DNA from: Methylorubrum populi
GTDB taxonomy: Bacteria > Pseudomonadota > Alphaproteobacteria > Rhizobiales > Beijerinckiaceae
Direction: 5' to 3'
DNA length: 64,000 nucleotides
Assembly (NCBI GenBank): GCA_020741775.1
Contig: DYYG01000007.1
Coordinates: 1-64,000 of the forward strand
Shown: in pieces, positions 16,819 to 25,893 of the stretch
Layout of the letters: each line of letters opens with the position of its first letter
Position numbering within the stretch: the stretch's first letter is position 1
Position numbers and translations under genes: made by a program
The notes under the pieces: generated by a model
Seen by the model: the letters and a program-made list of their open reading frames with translations, nothing else
Database searches by the model: none
Told to the model about the DNA's origin: nothing

Positions 16819-17979
16819 TCAGGCCGCGCTCGGGCCGGTTCCCAGCGGGGCGGCGTCGCGGGGGCGGATGTCCATCGGGTTGCCGCGCCAGACGATGGCG
16901 GTGCGGGCCCAGGCGCTGGCCCAGATCGCCGGCAGCAGCGCGTCGCGGACGAGGAAGGCAAGGAGCAGCCGCGGCCCGCGATGCCAGCCGGCGCGGGCTG
17001 CCAACGCGATCTCCGCCCCGTACCAGAGCGCACCGGCCCCGGTGAGCCAGAGGGCCGCCTCCGCCGTGCCGACGACGAGCCCGGTCAGAACCAGCGGCAG
17101 GAGGGCGCCGATGCCGATCTCCGGCGCGAAGAACAGCGGAAAAGTCACCCGCCGCAGCCGGGCCCAGCGCACCTGCCGCGACCAGACCTCGGAGAAGTCG
17201 CGGCGTCCGAGCGGCTGACGGAAGGGCGAGGCGACGAGATGCACCCGCTTTCCCGCCGCGCGCACGAGCTTGGTGGCGGCGGCGTCCTCCGCGATCTCGG
17301 CGTTCAAGGCCCGGATGCCGCCGCGGGCTTCGAGGAAGGGCTTGTGCCAGAGCATGCTCTTGCCCTGCGCGAAGCCGAGGCCCAGCGCCTCGCCGGCATA
17401 TTGCCAGCGGGCCTGGAGGGTGTTGAGGAAGGCGCACTCCACCTCGGCGAAGAAGTTTTCCGGCTGGGCGCCGATCGGGGTCGAACAGACGAGGCCGGTC
17501 TTGCCGCGCCACGCCGCCTGCATCTGCTGGATGTAGTCGGCGGGCATCAGCACGTTCGAATCCGCCAGGATCACCCAGTCGTAGCGGGCGGCTTCCCAGC
17601 CGCGCACGCAATTGTTGAGCTTAGGATTGCCGCCGATCCGCTCGTCGCCGAGGATCAGGCGCGAGGGAATGTGCCGGTGCGCCGCCCGCATCCGCTCCAG
17701 CAGCGGCAGGATCGGATCACTCGCATCCGCCACGCAGAAGATCAGCTCATAGGCGGGATAATCGAGCTGGAAGCTCGCCAGCAGGGTCTCCTCGCTGAAG
17801 CTCTCGAGGCCGCGCAGGGGGCGCACCACCGAGACCGGAGCGTCGGCCGGGAAGGCAGAGGGCTTGCCCCGCCGCCCGATGCGCAGGCCCGCCACCGCGA
17901 GGCTCGCGAGGTTGATGAGGACGACGAGGGCGCAGAGCGCGAGGGCGGCGGACGCGCCGCTCTCCGGCGTTGCGATCAT
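16819..17979 (-). CDS. GT21 glycosyltransferase, ceramide glucosyltransferase/HpnI-like
   Basis: The 386-residue protein has an N-terminal membrane helix (about 11-31), a GT-A catalytic domain and three or four C-terminal hydrophobic helices. The processive-type motifs of family GT21 are present: VADASDP (83-89), ADSNVLM (139-145), AEDAA (230-234) and RQVRW (268-272). This family includes ceramide glucosyltransferase and HpnI, which adds N-acetylglucosamine to bacteriohopanetetrol in hopanoid makers. Methylobacteria make extended hopanoids, so HpnI-like activity is possible, but no hpn genes are adjacent and the substrate is not settled. It is divergent from the deacetylase-like gene. Confidence 0.82.
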   Translation of the reverse strand: MIATPESGASAALALCALVVLINLASLAVAGLRIGRRGKPSAFPADAPVSVVRPLRGLESFSEETLLASFQLDYPAYELIFCVADASDPILPLLERMRAAHRHIPSRLILGDERIGGNPKLNNCVRGWEAARYDWVILADSNVLMPADYIQQMQAAWRGKTGLVCSTPIGAQPENFFAEVECAFLNTLQARWQYAGEALGLGFAQGKSMLWHKPFLEARGGIRALNAEIAEDAAATKLVRAAGKRVHLVASPFRQPLGRRDFSEVWSRQVRWARLRRVTFPLFFAPEIGIGALLPLVLTGLVVGTAEAALWLTGAGALWYGAEIALAARAGWHRGPRLLLAFLVRDALLPAIWASAWARTAIVWRGNPMDIRPRDAAPLGTGPSAA

Positions 17980-18098
17980 GCGCGGCGTCTCCCGTCGGTA
18001 TTGGGATCGGGCGCGACGGTGCGTCCCATGACGCCCCTAGCAGGGCCCACTTATCAGGCGTGTGACACTCGTCTTCCGCCAGCCCGCGAAGCCGCTCT

Positions 18099-18995
18099 TT
18101 GCCGCCGATCGTGTTCCATCCGGCCTACGAGGCCGCCCTGCCGGCGGGCCACCGCTTCCCGATGGGCAAGTATGGCCGGCTCGCCGAAACCCTGCGCGCC
18201 CGCGGGCTCGCGCCCGACGGGTTCGTCACGCCGGAGCCGGCGGGCGCGGTCCTGCTCTCGGGGGCACATGAGAGCGCCTATGTCGAAGCGGTGCTGGTGT
18301 TCCAGGTGCCCCGGGCGGTCGAGCGCGCCATCGGATTGCCGGTGACGGAAGCGGTCGCCGCCCGATCCCGCGCCTCGGTCGGCGGCACGCTCTGCGCCGC
18401 CCGCCTCGCCCTCGACCACGGGCTCGCCGGCAGCACGGCGGGGGGCAGCCACCACGCCCGCCGGGCCGGCGGAGCCGGGTTCTGCGTGTTCAACGACGTG
18501 GCGGTGGCCGCCCTCGCCCTGCGGCGGGAGGGGCGGATCGCCCGTGCCATGGTCATCGACCTCGACGTGCATCAGGGGGACGGCACCGCCGATTGCCTCG
18601 CCCGCGAGCCCGACCTCTTCACGCTCTCGATCCATTGCGAGCGCAACTACCCCTACGACAAGGTGCCGGGCGATCTCGATATCGGCCTGCCGGACGGCCT
18701 CGGCGACGCGGACTATCTGGCGGTGCTCGATGCGCACCTGCCGGCCCTGGTCCAGGGCTTCGATCCCGACTTGATCTTCTACAATGCCGGCGTCGATCCC
18801 CACCGGGACGACCGGCTCGGCCGCCTCTGCCTCAGCGACGAGGGGCTTCTCGCCCGCGACCGTTACGTCGTCGGTCTGGCGCGCGCACGGAAGATCCCGC
18901 TCTGTGCCGTGATCGGCGGCGGCTATGGCAGTGATGTCGCGTCCCTGGCGGCACGCCACGCCTTCGTCTTTGAGGCGATGGCTGCCGCGGTGTGA
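18099..18995 (+). CDS. Histone-deacetylase-like amidohydrolase
   Basis: This 298-residue zinc enzyme belongs to the arginase/deacetylase fold. The active-site HH pair is in GGSHHARR (118-119), FNDVAVA follows, and the metal ligands are in DLDVHQGDGT (Asp156, His158) and GVDPHRDDRLG. Bacterial members deacetylate small molecules such as acetylpolyamines or acetylated proteins. The substrate here is unknown. The start is uncertain: the frame opens with TTG at 18099, and a GTG at 18111 is an alternative; no strong ribosome binding site is seen for either. Confidence 0.9.
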   Translation: MPPIVFHPAYEAALPAGHRFPMGKYGRLAETLRARGLAPDGFVTPEPAGAVLLSGAHESAYVEAVLVFQVPRAVERAIGLPVTEAVAARSRASVGGTLCAARLALDHGLAGSTAGGSHHARRAGGAGFCVFNDVAVAALALRREGRIARAMVIDLDVHQGDGTADCLAREPDLFTLSIHCERNYPYDKVPGDLDIGLPDGLGDADYLAVLDAHLPALVQGFDPDLIFYNAGVDPHRDDRLGRLCLSDEGLLARDRYVVGLARARKIPLCAVIGGGYGSDVASLAARHAFVFEAMAAAV

Positions 18996-19090
18996 GGGTT
19001 CGGCGTGTCGCCCGGCGACGGCATCGCGGGTGCGAGAAGCCGAGGCCAGCCGCCGCCGAATCGCGCCATCGTCGCCAGAGACGGCGGCTC

Positions 19091-19579
19091 CTACCGGCCG
19101 GCCCGTTGAACCGTGGCCTCCGGCCGGCTGTCGGTCGAGGCGTAGTAGGGCTTGATGTCGAGGAGCGGCGTGCCGTCGATGCAGTCGAGTCCGCGCACCG
19201 TGATCATGCCGTCGGCGAGGGCGAGCCGCTCTACCACCGCGAGGGCGATCGGGTTCGGCCGTGCCGGTGAGCGCAGGGAGAAGGTGCCCCGGCTGCTCTC
19301 CGCATGGCGCGGCTGTTGCCGCACGATGTCGCGGGCGGCCCGGTCCATCCAATAGAGCACGATCAGGTGGGTGGCGCCTTCCAGGTTCTGGAGCGCGCCA
19401 TGGTAGCGTGCATCGACGTCCAGGGTGCAGACCGCATCGGTCTGGGTTCCGTTCTTCGGGCATTCCGCCCGGCTCTGCCAGGGTGTGCGCACCCGCCCGA
19501 TGAAGTAGAGGCCGGCATCGAAATGGTCCGGCAGCGGAATCGTCTCCTCGCCGGGGCGCCGCTCGACATCCTCGCTCAT
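19091..19579 (-). CDS. trmO: tRNA (N6-threonylcarbamoyl-A37) N6-methyltransferase
   Basis: TrmO (YaeB/VirR, UPF0066) methylates t6A37 to m6t6A in some threonine tRNAs. The 162-residue product carries the family signatures GRVRTPW near residue 28, FSLRSPARPNPIALAVV (about 100-116) and the C-terminal GTPLLDIKPY. The start MSEDVERR at 19577-19579 or an ATG two codons upstream is equally possible. It converges with the deacetylase-like gene. Interestingly tsaD, which makes its substrate modification, is in the same window. Confidence 0.9.
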   Translation of the reverse strand: MSEDVERRPGEETIPLPDHFDAGLYFIGRVRTPWQSRAECPKNGTQTDAVCTLDVDARYHGALQNLEGATHLIVLYWMDRAARDIVRQQPRHAESSRGTFSLRSPARPNPIALAVVERLALADGMITVRGLDCIDGTPLLDIKPYYASTDSRPEATVQRAGR

Positions 19580-19716
19580 CGCCACCCTTTCCGCGATCCT
19601 GTCACCGGAGCCTTGTCGCCGCCGGGCGCCTCGGCCGCAAGACAGCCCGGCGGGCGGCTTGCTCGTCCCGGAGCCCTGGCCGATGTAGAGACCGAGGCGG
19701 TTGGCAAGGAGAGCGC

Positions 19717-21204
19717 ATGGTCATCGACGAGTTGCGGCCGATGGAGGCCATTGCCGACGCGGAGGCCGCGGTCGATCGGTTGGAGGCCCTGCATGCGGGC
19801 GCGACCCGGGCGCTTCAGACGGCGCTGACCCGCTATCTCGAGCACCGCATCCCGCCCGACGAGACCGAACGGCTGCAATTCCGCTATCCCGAGCTGCGCC
19901 TGACCTATCAGCCGGCCGGGCCGGTGCCGCGGCTCAACCGGGCCACCGCCAAATTCCAGGCGCCGGGCCTCTACGCCACCACGGTGACGCAGCCGGGCTA
20001 TTTCCGCGCCTACCTTCTGGAACAGCTGCGCCCGCTGGTGCGCGATTACGGGGCCGGCATCGAGGTCGGCCTCTCGGGGCAGGAGATCCCCTATCCCTAC
20101 GTGGTGGAGCCCGGCACCGATCTCGGCGGCAGCGGCGTCAGCGCCAGCGATCTCGCCACCCTGTTTCCGGCGCCGCTGCTCTCGGTGGTCGGCGACGAGG
20201 TGGTGGACGGGTTGTGGCTGGAGAAGCCGGGCGATCCCCGCCCGCTCGCCCTGTTCGACGGCGTGCGCACCGATTACTCCCTGCGGCGGCTCGTGCATTA
20301 CACAGGCTCGGATTGGCGCGAGATCCAGCCCTGGATCCTGCTGACCAACTATCACCGCTACGTCGACGGCTTCGTCCGCCACGGACTGGAACGCCTCGCG
20401 GCGGGGGAGGGGGAGCGCCTGGTGCTGCCCGGCGGGATCGTGGTGGAGCGGGCCGAGGCCGCCTCGGCCGATCCGGCGGCCCTGATCGCCGCCTCTCCCT
20501 GGCACAAGTTCCAGATGCCGGCCTATCATCTCGTCGGCCGGGGGCCGGACGGGGCGCCCCAGGGCACGACGCTGGTCAATATCGGCGTCGGTCCCTCGAA
20601 CGCGAAGACCATCACCGATCATCTCGCGGTGCTGCGCCCGCATTGCTGGCTGATGGTCGGCCATTGCGGCGGCCTGCGGCAGTCGCAGACCATCGGCGAC
20701 TACGTCCTCGCCCATGGCTATCTGCGCCGCGACCGCATCCTCGACGATCTCGTCCCACCGGAGATCCCGGTGCCGGCCCTGGCGGAGGTTCAGATCGCCC
20801 TGCAATCCGCCGCCGCATCGGTGACCGGCGAGCGGGCCGAGGCGCTGAAGCGGCGCCTGCGCACCGGCACCGTCGTCACCTATGACGATCGCAACTGGGA
20901 GCTGCGCTTCAGCCAGGAGCGGCGGCGCATCAACCTCTCCCGGGCCATCGCCGTGGACATGGAGAGCGGCACCATCGCCGCGCAAGGATTCCGCCTGCGG
21001 GTGCCTTACGGGACGTTGCTCTGCGTCTCCGACAAGCCGCTCCACGGTGAGATCAAGCTGCCCGGAGCGGCCAACGCCTTCTACGAGCGGGCGGTGGCGG
21101 AGCATCTGCGGATCGGGCTCGCCACCCTCGACACGCTCCGCGCCGACCGCGCCGGCCTGCATTCCCGCAAGCTCCGAAGCTTCGACGAGCCGCCGTTCCG
21201 GTAA
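19717..21204 (+). CDS. amn: AMP nucleosidase
   Basis: Amn cleaves AMP to adenine and ribose 5-phosphate and helps set adenylate levels. The 495-residue length equals that of the long proteobacterial form, with an N-terminal AMP-nucleosidase-specific domain (about 10-180) and a C-terminal nucleoside-phosphorylase-fold domain (about 280-480) including NIGVGPSNAKTITDHLAVLRP and AVDMESGTIAAQGF, where the DMES segment contributes the catalytic region. GGAG lies eight bases before ATG 19717. A perfect 15-bp hairpin follows the gene. Confidence 0.95.
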   Translation: MVIDELRPMEAIADAEAAVDRLEALHAGATRALQTALTRYLEHRIPPDETERLQFRYPELRLTYQPAGPVPRLNRATAKFQAPGLYATTVTQPGYFRAYLLEQLRPLVRDYGAGIEVGLSGQEIPYPYVVEPGTDLGGSGVSASDLATLFPAPLLSVVGDEVVDGLWLEKPGDPRPLALFDGVRTDYSLRRLVHYTGSDWREIQPWILLTNYHRYVDGFVRHGLERLAAGEGERLVLPGGIVVERAEAASADPAALIAASPWHKFQMPAYHLVGRGPDGAPQGTTLVNIGVGPSNAKTITDHLAVLRPHCWLMVGHCGGLRQSQTIGDYVLAHGYLRRDRILDDLVPPEIPVPALAEVQIALQSAAASVTGERAEALKRRLRTGTVVTYDDRNWELRFSQERRRINLSRAIAVDMESGTIAAQGFRLRVPYGTLLCVSDKPLHGEIKLPGAANAFYERAVAEHLRIGLATLDTLRADRAGLHSRKLRSFDEPPFR

Positions 21205-21214
21205 GTCCGCAATC

Positions 21215-21247
21215 GGCATGGCCCGGAGGATCCCTCCGGGCCATGCC
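21215..21247. terminator. Bidirectional terminator-like hairpin between convergent genes
   Basis: A perfect 15-bp inverted repeat, GGCATGGCCCGGAGG (21215-21229) and CCTCCGGGCCATGCC (21233-21247), encloses an ATC loop. It sits between the stop codons of amn and the convergent chemoreceptor. No T tract flanks it, but its position and stability suit a shared transcription end. Confidence 0.65.
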
Positions 21248-21272
21248 GTCCCACCTGCGGAGCGCCGAAGCT

Positions 21273-22970
21273 CTACGCTGCCCGCACCGAGGTGAGGAAC
21301 TGCGTGACCTGCGCCCGCAGGGCCTCGGATTGGCGCGACAGCTCGCCGGCTGCGCCGAGCACTTGGTTCGCGGCGGCGCCGGTTCCCTCGGCCGCGCCGG
21401 CGACGCCGGCGATGTTGCTCGTCACCTCGGCGGTGCCGATCGAGGCCTGCGTGACGTTGCGGACGATCTCCTGGGTCGCCGCGCCCTGCTGCTCCACCGC
21501 CGCGGCGATGGCCGCCGCCGCCGTGTCGATGTCGCGGATACGGCCGCCGATGCCGCCGATGGCGGACACCGCCTGACCGGTCACGCCCTGGATCTGGCCG
21601 ATCTGTGTCGAGATCTCGTCGGTTGCCCGCGCGGTCTGGTTGGCCAGCTCCTTCACCTCCGCCGCGACCACGGCGAAGCCGCGCCCCGCCTCGCCCGCGC
21701 GGGCCGCCTCGATGGTGGCATTCAGCGCCAGCAGGTTGGTCTGGCCGGCGATCGAGCTGATCAGGCCGACGACATCGCCGATGCGCACCATGGCGGAGCT
21801 GAGCTCCTGCACGAGATGCGCCGTCCGATCGGAGGCGCTCACGGCCGCCTGCGCGAGTTCCGCCGAGCCCGACACCTGCCGGCCGATCTCGACGACCGAG
21901 CTGCCCAGTTCCTCGGCGGCGGCGGCGACGGTGTTGACGTTGGTCGCGGCCTCCTCCGCCGCCGCGGCCACCGTGGTGGCCTGGCTGGCGGTTTCGGTGG
22001 CGGTCGCGGTCATGGTCGAGGCGGTGGCCTGAAGCTCGGTCGCCGACGACGACACCATGTCGACGATGCCGCCCACCGCCCGCTCGAACCGGTCCGCCAG
22101 TTCGACCATCGTGCGCTTGCGCTCGGCGGCGGCGGCCTCATCGGCGATGTGGCGCAATTCGGCCTGCTCGGCAGCCTTCCGAGCCACCATCTCCCTGATG
22201 TCCTCGACCGCGCGCCCGACTTCGCCGATCTCGTCGCCGCGTCGCGCCTCCGGGATCAAAGCGTCGATGTCGCCCTTGGCCATCCGCTGCAGCACCACCA
22301 CGAGCCGGCGCAGCGGACGGATGATGCCGAACACCACGATGCTGCCGGCGAGCGCCAGGGCGAGGAGCAGCGCGACAGCCGAGCCGGCCACCAGAAGCGT
22401 CGTCGTGCGCGCCACCTCGGCCGCGGCTGCACGCTTTTCCCGCTGCATCTCCTCTCCGATGACCTGCACGCGGGCCTGGACCTGATCGCTGAGCTTTTCT
22501 CGGATCGGCGCGGCCAATTCCTGGGAGATCTTCATCGCCTGGTCGGCGTCGTTGACGAGGCCGAGATCGGTCGAGCGCTTCAGATATTCGAGATAGGCAT
22601 TGGCCGTTTGGTGTATGGATAGGACGGTGCCGCGCCGTTCCGGTGTATCCGCCAGTTCGGCCAAGCGGTCGAGTGCTTCGTGGGTCGCTTTGACCGCCGC
22701 GTCTTGACGGGCCTTGAAACCGGCCATGACGTCCTGACGGGTCTCGATGATGACGTTGCGGTTCTGAACGGCCGCCTCGTTGAGGGAGAGCTGAGCCTTC
22801 AGGATGTTCTCCTGACGGGCCGCCTGAATGTCGATGACCCGCTCGGCCTGCTCCGCGACCCTGTGCAGCGCGCTCCGGGCATAGCCGACCGCACCGATCG
22901 ACATCACCGCCACAAGGGCGAGCGGGACGGCAACCTTGAGAAGGATGCCAGTATTGTCGATCAGTTTCAC
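21273..22970 (-). CDS. Transmembrane methyl-accepting chemotaxis protein
   Basis: The 565-residue receptor has a membrane helix at about 11-31, a helical periplasmic sensor (about 32-187), a second membrane helix at about 189-212, a HAMP domain (about 213-265, with IIRPLRRL) and a cytoplasmic signalling domain whose tip contains [20 protein letters not shown]. The sensor resembles four-helix-bundle domains; its ligand is unknown. No che genes or CheR docking pentapeptide are seen. It is a separate gene from the soluble PAS receptor at 6.9-8.4 kb. Confidence 0.94.
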   Translation of the reverse strand: MKLIDNTGILLKVAVPLALVAVMSIGAVGYARSALHRVAEQAERVIDIQAARQENILKAQLSLNEAAVQNRNVIIETRQDVMAGFKARQDAAVKATHEALDRLAELADTPERRGTVLSIHQTANAYLEYLKRSTDLGLVNDADQAMKISQELAAPIREKLSDQVQARVQVIGEEMQREKRAAAAEVARTTTLLVAGSAVALLLALALAGSIVVFGIIRPLRRLVVVLQRMAKGDIDALIPEARRGDEIGEVGRAVEDIREMVARKAAEQAELRHIADEAAAAERKRTMVELADRFERAVGGIVDMVSSSATELQATASTMTATATETASQATTVAAAAEEAATNVNTVAAAAEELGSSVVEIGRQVSGSAELAQAAVSASDRTAHLVQELSSAMVRIGDVVGLISSIAGQTNLLALNATIEAARAGEAGRGFAVVAAEVKELANQTARATDEISTQIGQIQGVTGQAVSAIGGIGGRIRDIDTAAAAIAAAVEQQGAATQEIVRNVTQASIGTAEVTSNIAGVAGAAEGTGAAANQVLGAAGELSRQSEALRAQVTQFLTSVRAA

Positions 22971-23228
22971 AGCTCTCGCTCCACGAGAATTTCGTCCGCG
23001 ACACTGCTCGACTGTCGACCTTAACCGTAGCTTGCATCGGAGATCGAGCGGCCCCAGGCAGGCTCATGAGGGGCATTCACGATTCCGTGATCGGCATCGT
23101 CTCTGTGAATTTCGGTGCTTTCTCAGAAGGATCGGGAACAAAACATCCATTTGATGGTTTTGGCTCTCCGGCGTCGCCGGGTCCGTTTCCCTTGGCCCTC
23201 GTCGGAGGGCACGTCCGGTCCGACGCCG

Positions 23229-25688
23229 TCACCGTTCCCGCTGCCACAGTCCCGCGCGTTCGGCCCGTGCCTGATCCTCGGCTTCGATGAGATCGGAGGG
23301 GGCGTCTTCAGTCGCTCGCGCCCCGCCGGCCATCACGATGAGAGACGCGAGGTCGTCGCCGTCCAGGCGGCAGCGCAGGGCCGCCGGGTCACCGGAGCAG
23401 ACGACCTCCCGCCGCCGCAGGTAGCGCGCGAGCTGTCGGGCCAGGGCGCCGCTCTCGCCCACCACGCCGAGCAGATGCACCGTGCGTCCCCGGATCGAGA
23501 GGGTGCCGGTATCGATCACGTCGGGCACGCCCCGTACCTCGCCCATCGCCGGTACCGGTGCCGGCGGGGGCGCCACGGCGCTCGCCGGGGTGGGTTCGGC
23601 CCGCGCCGCCGAGGGGGCAGGGCGCTTGCGGCCCTTCAGCACCTTCTGCGCCCGCTCAACGAAATCGTGGAAGACGCGGGCCGGGATGTCGCCGCCGGTC
23701 ACCTTGTTCATCGGCGTATTGTCGTCGTTTCCGACCCAGACGCCGACGATCATGTCCGGGGTCAGGCCGACGAACCAGGCATCGCGGTAATCCTGGCTGG
23801 TGCCGGTCTTACCGCCGACGGCGAGGCCCGACACCCGCGCGGCCTTGCCGGTGCCGGATTCCACCACCGCCTGGAGCGAGTCGAGGATCATGCCCTGGAC
23901 CTGCCCGTCCATCGGCGCGCCGGGCTTCGGCGCGGGCCGCTGATAGAGCGGCTGCGGGCCGTTTCCGCGGATCGTGCGGACGAGATAGGGCTCCACCGGC
24001 ACGCCGGGGCCGAGAACGCCGGCATAGGCGCGGGTCATCTCGAGGAGTGTCACATCGGCGGAGCCGAGGGCGAGGCTCGGCACGTCGGGCAGGTCCGATT
24101 GTACGCCGAGCCGCCGTGCCTCGGCGATCACGGCCTTGGTGCCGACCTCCTCGCCGAGTTGGGCGGCGATGGTGTTGACCGAGAGCGCGAAGGCCGAGCG
24201 CAGGGGCAGCGCGCCCCGGAAGCGGTTGTTGGAATTCTGCGGCTCCCACTCGCCGATCTGGGTCGGGCGGTCGACGAGCACGCTGTCGGGGAAGAAGCCC
24301 TTGCCATAGGCGGCGAGGTAGACGAACAGCTTGAACAGCGAGCCCGCCTGCCGCTTGGCCTGGGTCGCCCGGTTGAACTGGCTGTCCTCGTAATCGCGGC
24401 CGCCCACCATGGCGAGGATCGCCCCGTCCGGCGCCATCGCCACCAGGGCGCCCTGCCCGACCTTCTTCTTCGTCCCCTCCGCGTCGAGGCGGCGGGCCAG
24501 CACGCCCTCGGCGATGCTCTGGAGGTCGAGATTGAGGGTGGAGCGGGCGGTAACGTCGCCGGCCGCCTCGGTCAGGCGCTTCACGTCGCCCGACAGGGCA
24601 TCGAGGAAGTAATTGGTGCCCGGCGGCGTCTCGGACGGGGTGTGCAGGACGAGCTTCTCCGCCCGCGCCTTGTCGGCCTCGCCCTGCGTGATCGCGCCGG
24701 TCTCGACCATGGCCTGGAGGACGAGGTCGGCCCGCTCCTTGGCGCCGCCGAAATTGCGGGTCGGCGCGAGCTGCGAGGGCGCCCGGACGAGGCCGGCCAG
24801 CATCGCCGCCTCCGGCAGGGTCAGCTTCTCGGCGCCGTGCCCGAAATAGCGCCGGGCCGCCGCGTCGGCTCCGTAGGCGCCGGCCCCGAAATAGGCGGTG
24901 TTGAGGTAGCCCACCAGAATCTCGGGCTTCGAGAGGGTGCTCTCCAGGCGCAGGGCCAGGAAGGCTTCCTGGATCTTGCGGCGCAGGGTCTTCTCCTGGC
25001 TGAGAGAGGTCAGCCGCGCATATTGCTGCGTGATGGTGGAGCCGCCCTCGCGCACACCGCCGCCGGTGGCGTTGCGCCAGACCGCCCGCGCCATGCCGCG
25101 CAGGTCGATGCCCCAATGGCTGTAGAAGCGCCGGTCCTCGATCGCGACGATGGCCTGGGCGAGCCGGGGCGGCAGGGTCTTCTCGGTGAGCTTCTCGCCC
25201 TGGAAGGCGCCGCGCGTGGCGAAGGAGCGGCCATCCTCGGCCTCGACCACGAGGGCGCGCTGCGCCGCCTCGGGCGCGACCCCGCCCAGAAGCGGCAGGG
25301 TGGCGAAGGCGGCGAACACGTAACCGGCCAGGATCACCAGCGGCAGGCCGAGCAAGACGGCAAGCCCGACGAGCCAGGGCCGGCGGCCCGGTCGGACGCG
25401 ACGGGGCGGCGGACCGGCGGCGGGTACCGGCTCCTCGGCCGGTCCGGCCTGAACGGGAGCGGATTCGGCCCCACGGAAGCGATCCGCCGCCCGGGCGAAG
25501 ACCGGCGCAGTTCCCCTGGCCGCGTCGCGGCCGCTGCGCCAGGCGCGATGCCACGCGCTGCGCCCGGCGCTGCCGGCAAGGCGCCCGAGCTGGCGTGCCA
25601 GAAGGGCCGCCGCCCGCGCCGCCTCGCGTGCCGCCGCCCGTGTCTCGGCCCCGTCCTCGCCCGGCCTCTCCGGTCCCTGCGCCGTCAT
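23229..25688 (-). CDS. Class A penicillin-binding protein with a nuclease-like C-terminal domain
   Basis: This 819-residue bifunctional peptidoglycan synthase has a cytoplasmic Ala/Arg-rich leader (1-104), a membrane anchor (about 105-130), a GT51 glycosyltransferase (EDRRFYSHWGID at 184-195, GGSTITQQ at 215-222) and a transpeptidase with SLFK (450-453), SVN (503-505) and KTGTS (627-631). After a Pro/Ala linker (about 688-720), residues 721-819 look like a staphylococcal-nuclease fold (VIDTGTLSIRGR near the start, AEDQARAERAGLW near the end). The nuclease acidic and arginine catalytic residues are replaced, so this tail is probably structural or binding. It belongs to the PBP1A/1C-like group and lacks the OB domain of canonical PBP1A. 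Confidence 0.92.
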   Translation of the reverse strand: MTAQGPERPGEDGAETRAAAREAARAAALLARQLGRLAGSAGRSAWHRAWRSGRDAARGTAPVFARAADRFRGAESAPVQAGPAEEPVPAAGPPPRRVRPGRRPWLVGLAVLLGLPLVILAGYVFAAFATLPLLGGVAPEAAQRALVVEAEDGRSFATRGAFQGEKLTEKTLPPRLAQAIVAIEDRRFYSHWGIDLRGMARAVWRNATGGGVREGGSTITQQYARLTSLSQEKTLRRKIQEAFLALRLESTLSKPEILVGYLNTAYFGAGAYGADAAARRYFGHGAEKLTLPEAAMLAGLVRAPSQLAPTRNFGGAKERADLVLQAMVETGAITQGEADKARAEKLVLHTPSETPPGTNYFLDALSGDVKRLTEAAGDVTARSTLNLDLQSIAEGVLARRLDAEGTKKKVGQGALVAMAPDGAILAMVGGRDYEDSQFNRATQAKRQAGSLFKLFVYLAAYGKGFFPDSVLVDRPTQIGEWEPQNSNNRFRGALPLRSAFALSVNTIAAQLGEEVGTKAVIAEARRLGVQSDLPDVPSLALGSADVTLLEMTRAYAGVLGPGVPVEPYLVRTIRGNGPQPLYQRPAPKPGAPMDGQVQGMILDSLQAVVESGTGKAARVSGLAVGGKTGTSQDYRDAWFVGLTPDMIVGVWVGNDDNTPMNKVTGGDIPARVFHDFVERAQKVLKGRKRPAPSAARAEPTPASAVAPPPAPVPAMGEVRGVPDVIDTGTLSIRGRTVHLLGVVGESGALARQLARYLRRREVVCSGDPAALRCRLDGDDLASLIVMAGGARATEDAPSDLIEAEDQARAERAGLWQRER

Positions 25689-25893
25689 CGCGAACCGTTC
25701 GCCACCCGCCGGAAATCCCGCATCATGGGATCGACCTTATCGGAGCCCGTGCCGGGAAAGCTATGCATCCGAAGGGGCAGGCGACGAAGGACATGGACGG
25801 GTGACCTGCGGGACACGCTCCGCGCCTCACGCCTGTCGGCGATCCGCGGTATCATCCCGTCGAGGTCTCTCCCGAGGCCCCTCCGGATCCGTG

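Noticed and set aside
15751..18345. An 864-codon plus-strand open frame
   Set aside because: It is antisense to the permease and glycosyltransferase genes, with repetitive charged composition typical of a shadow frame.
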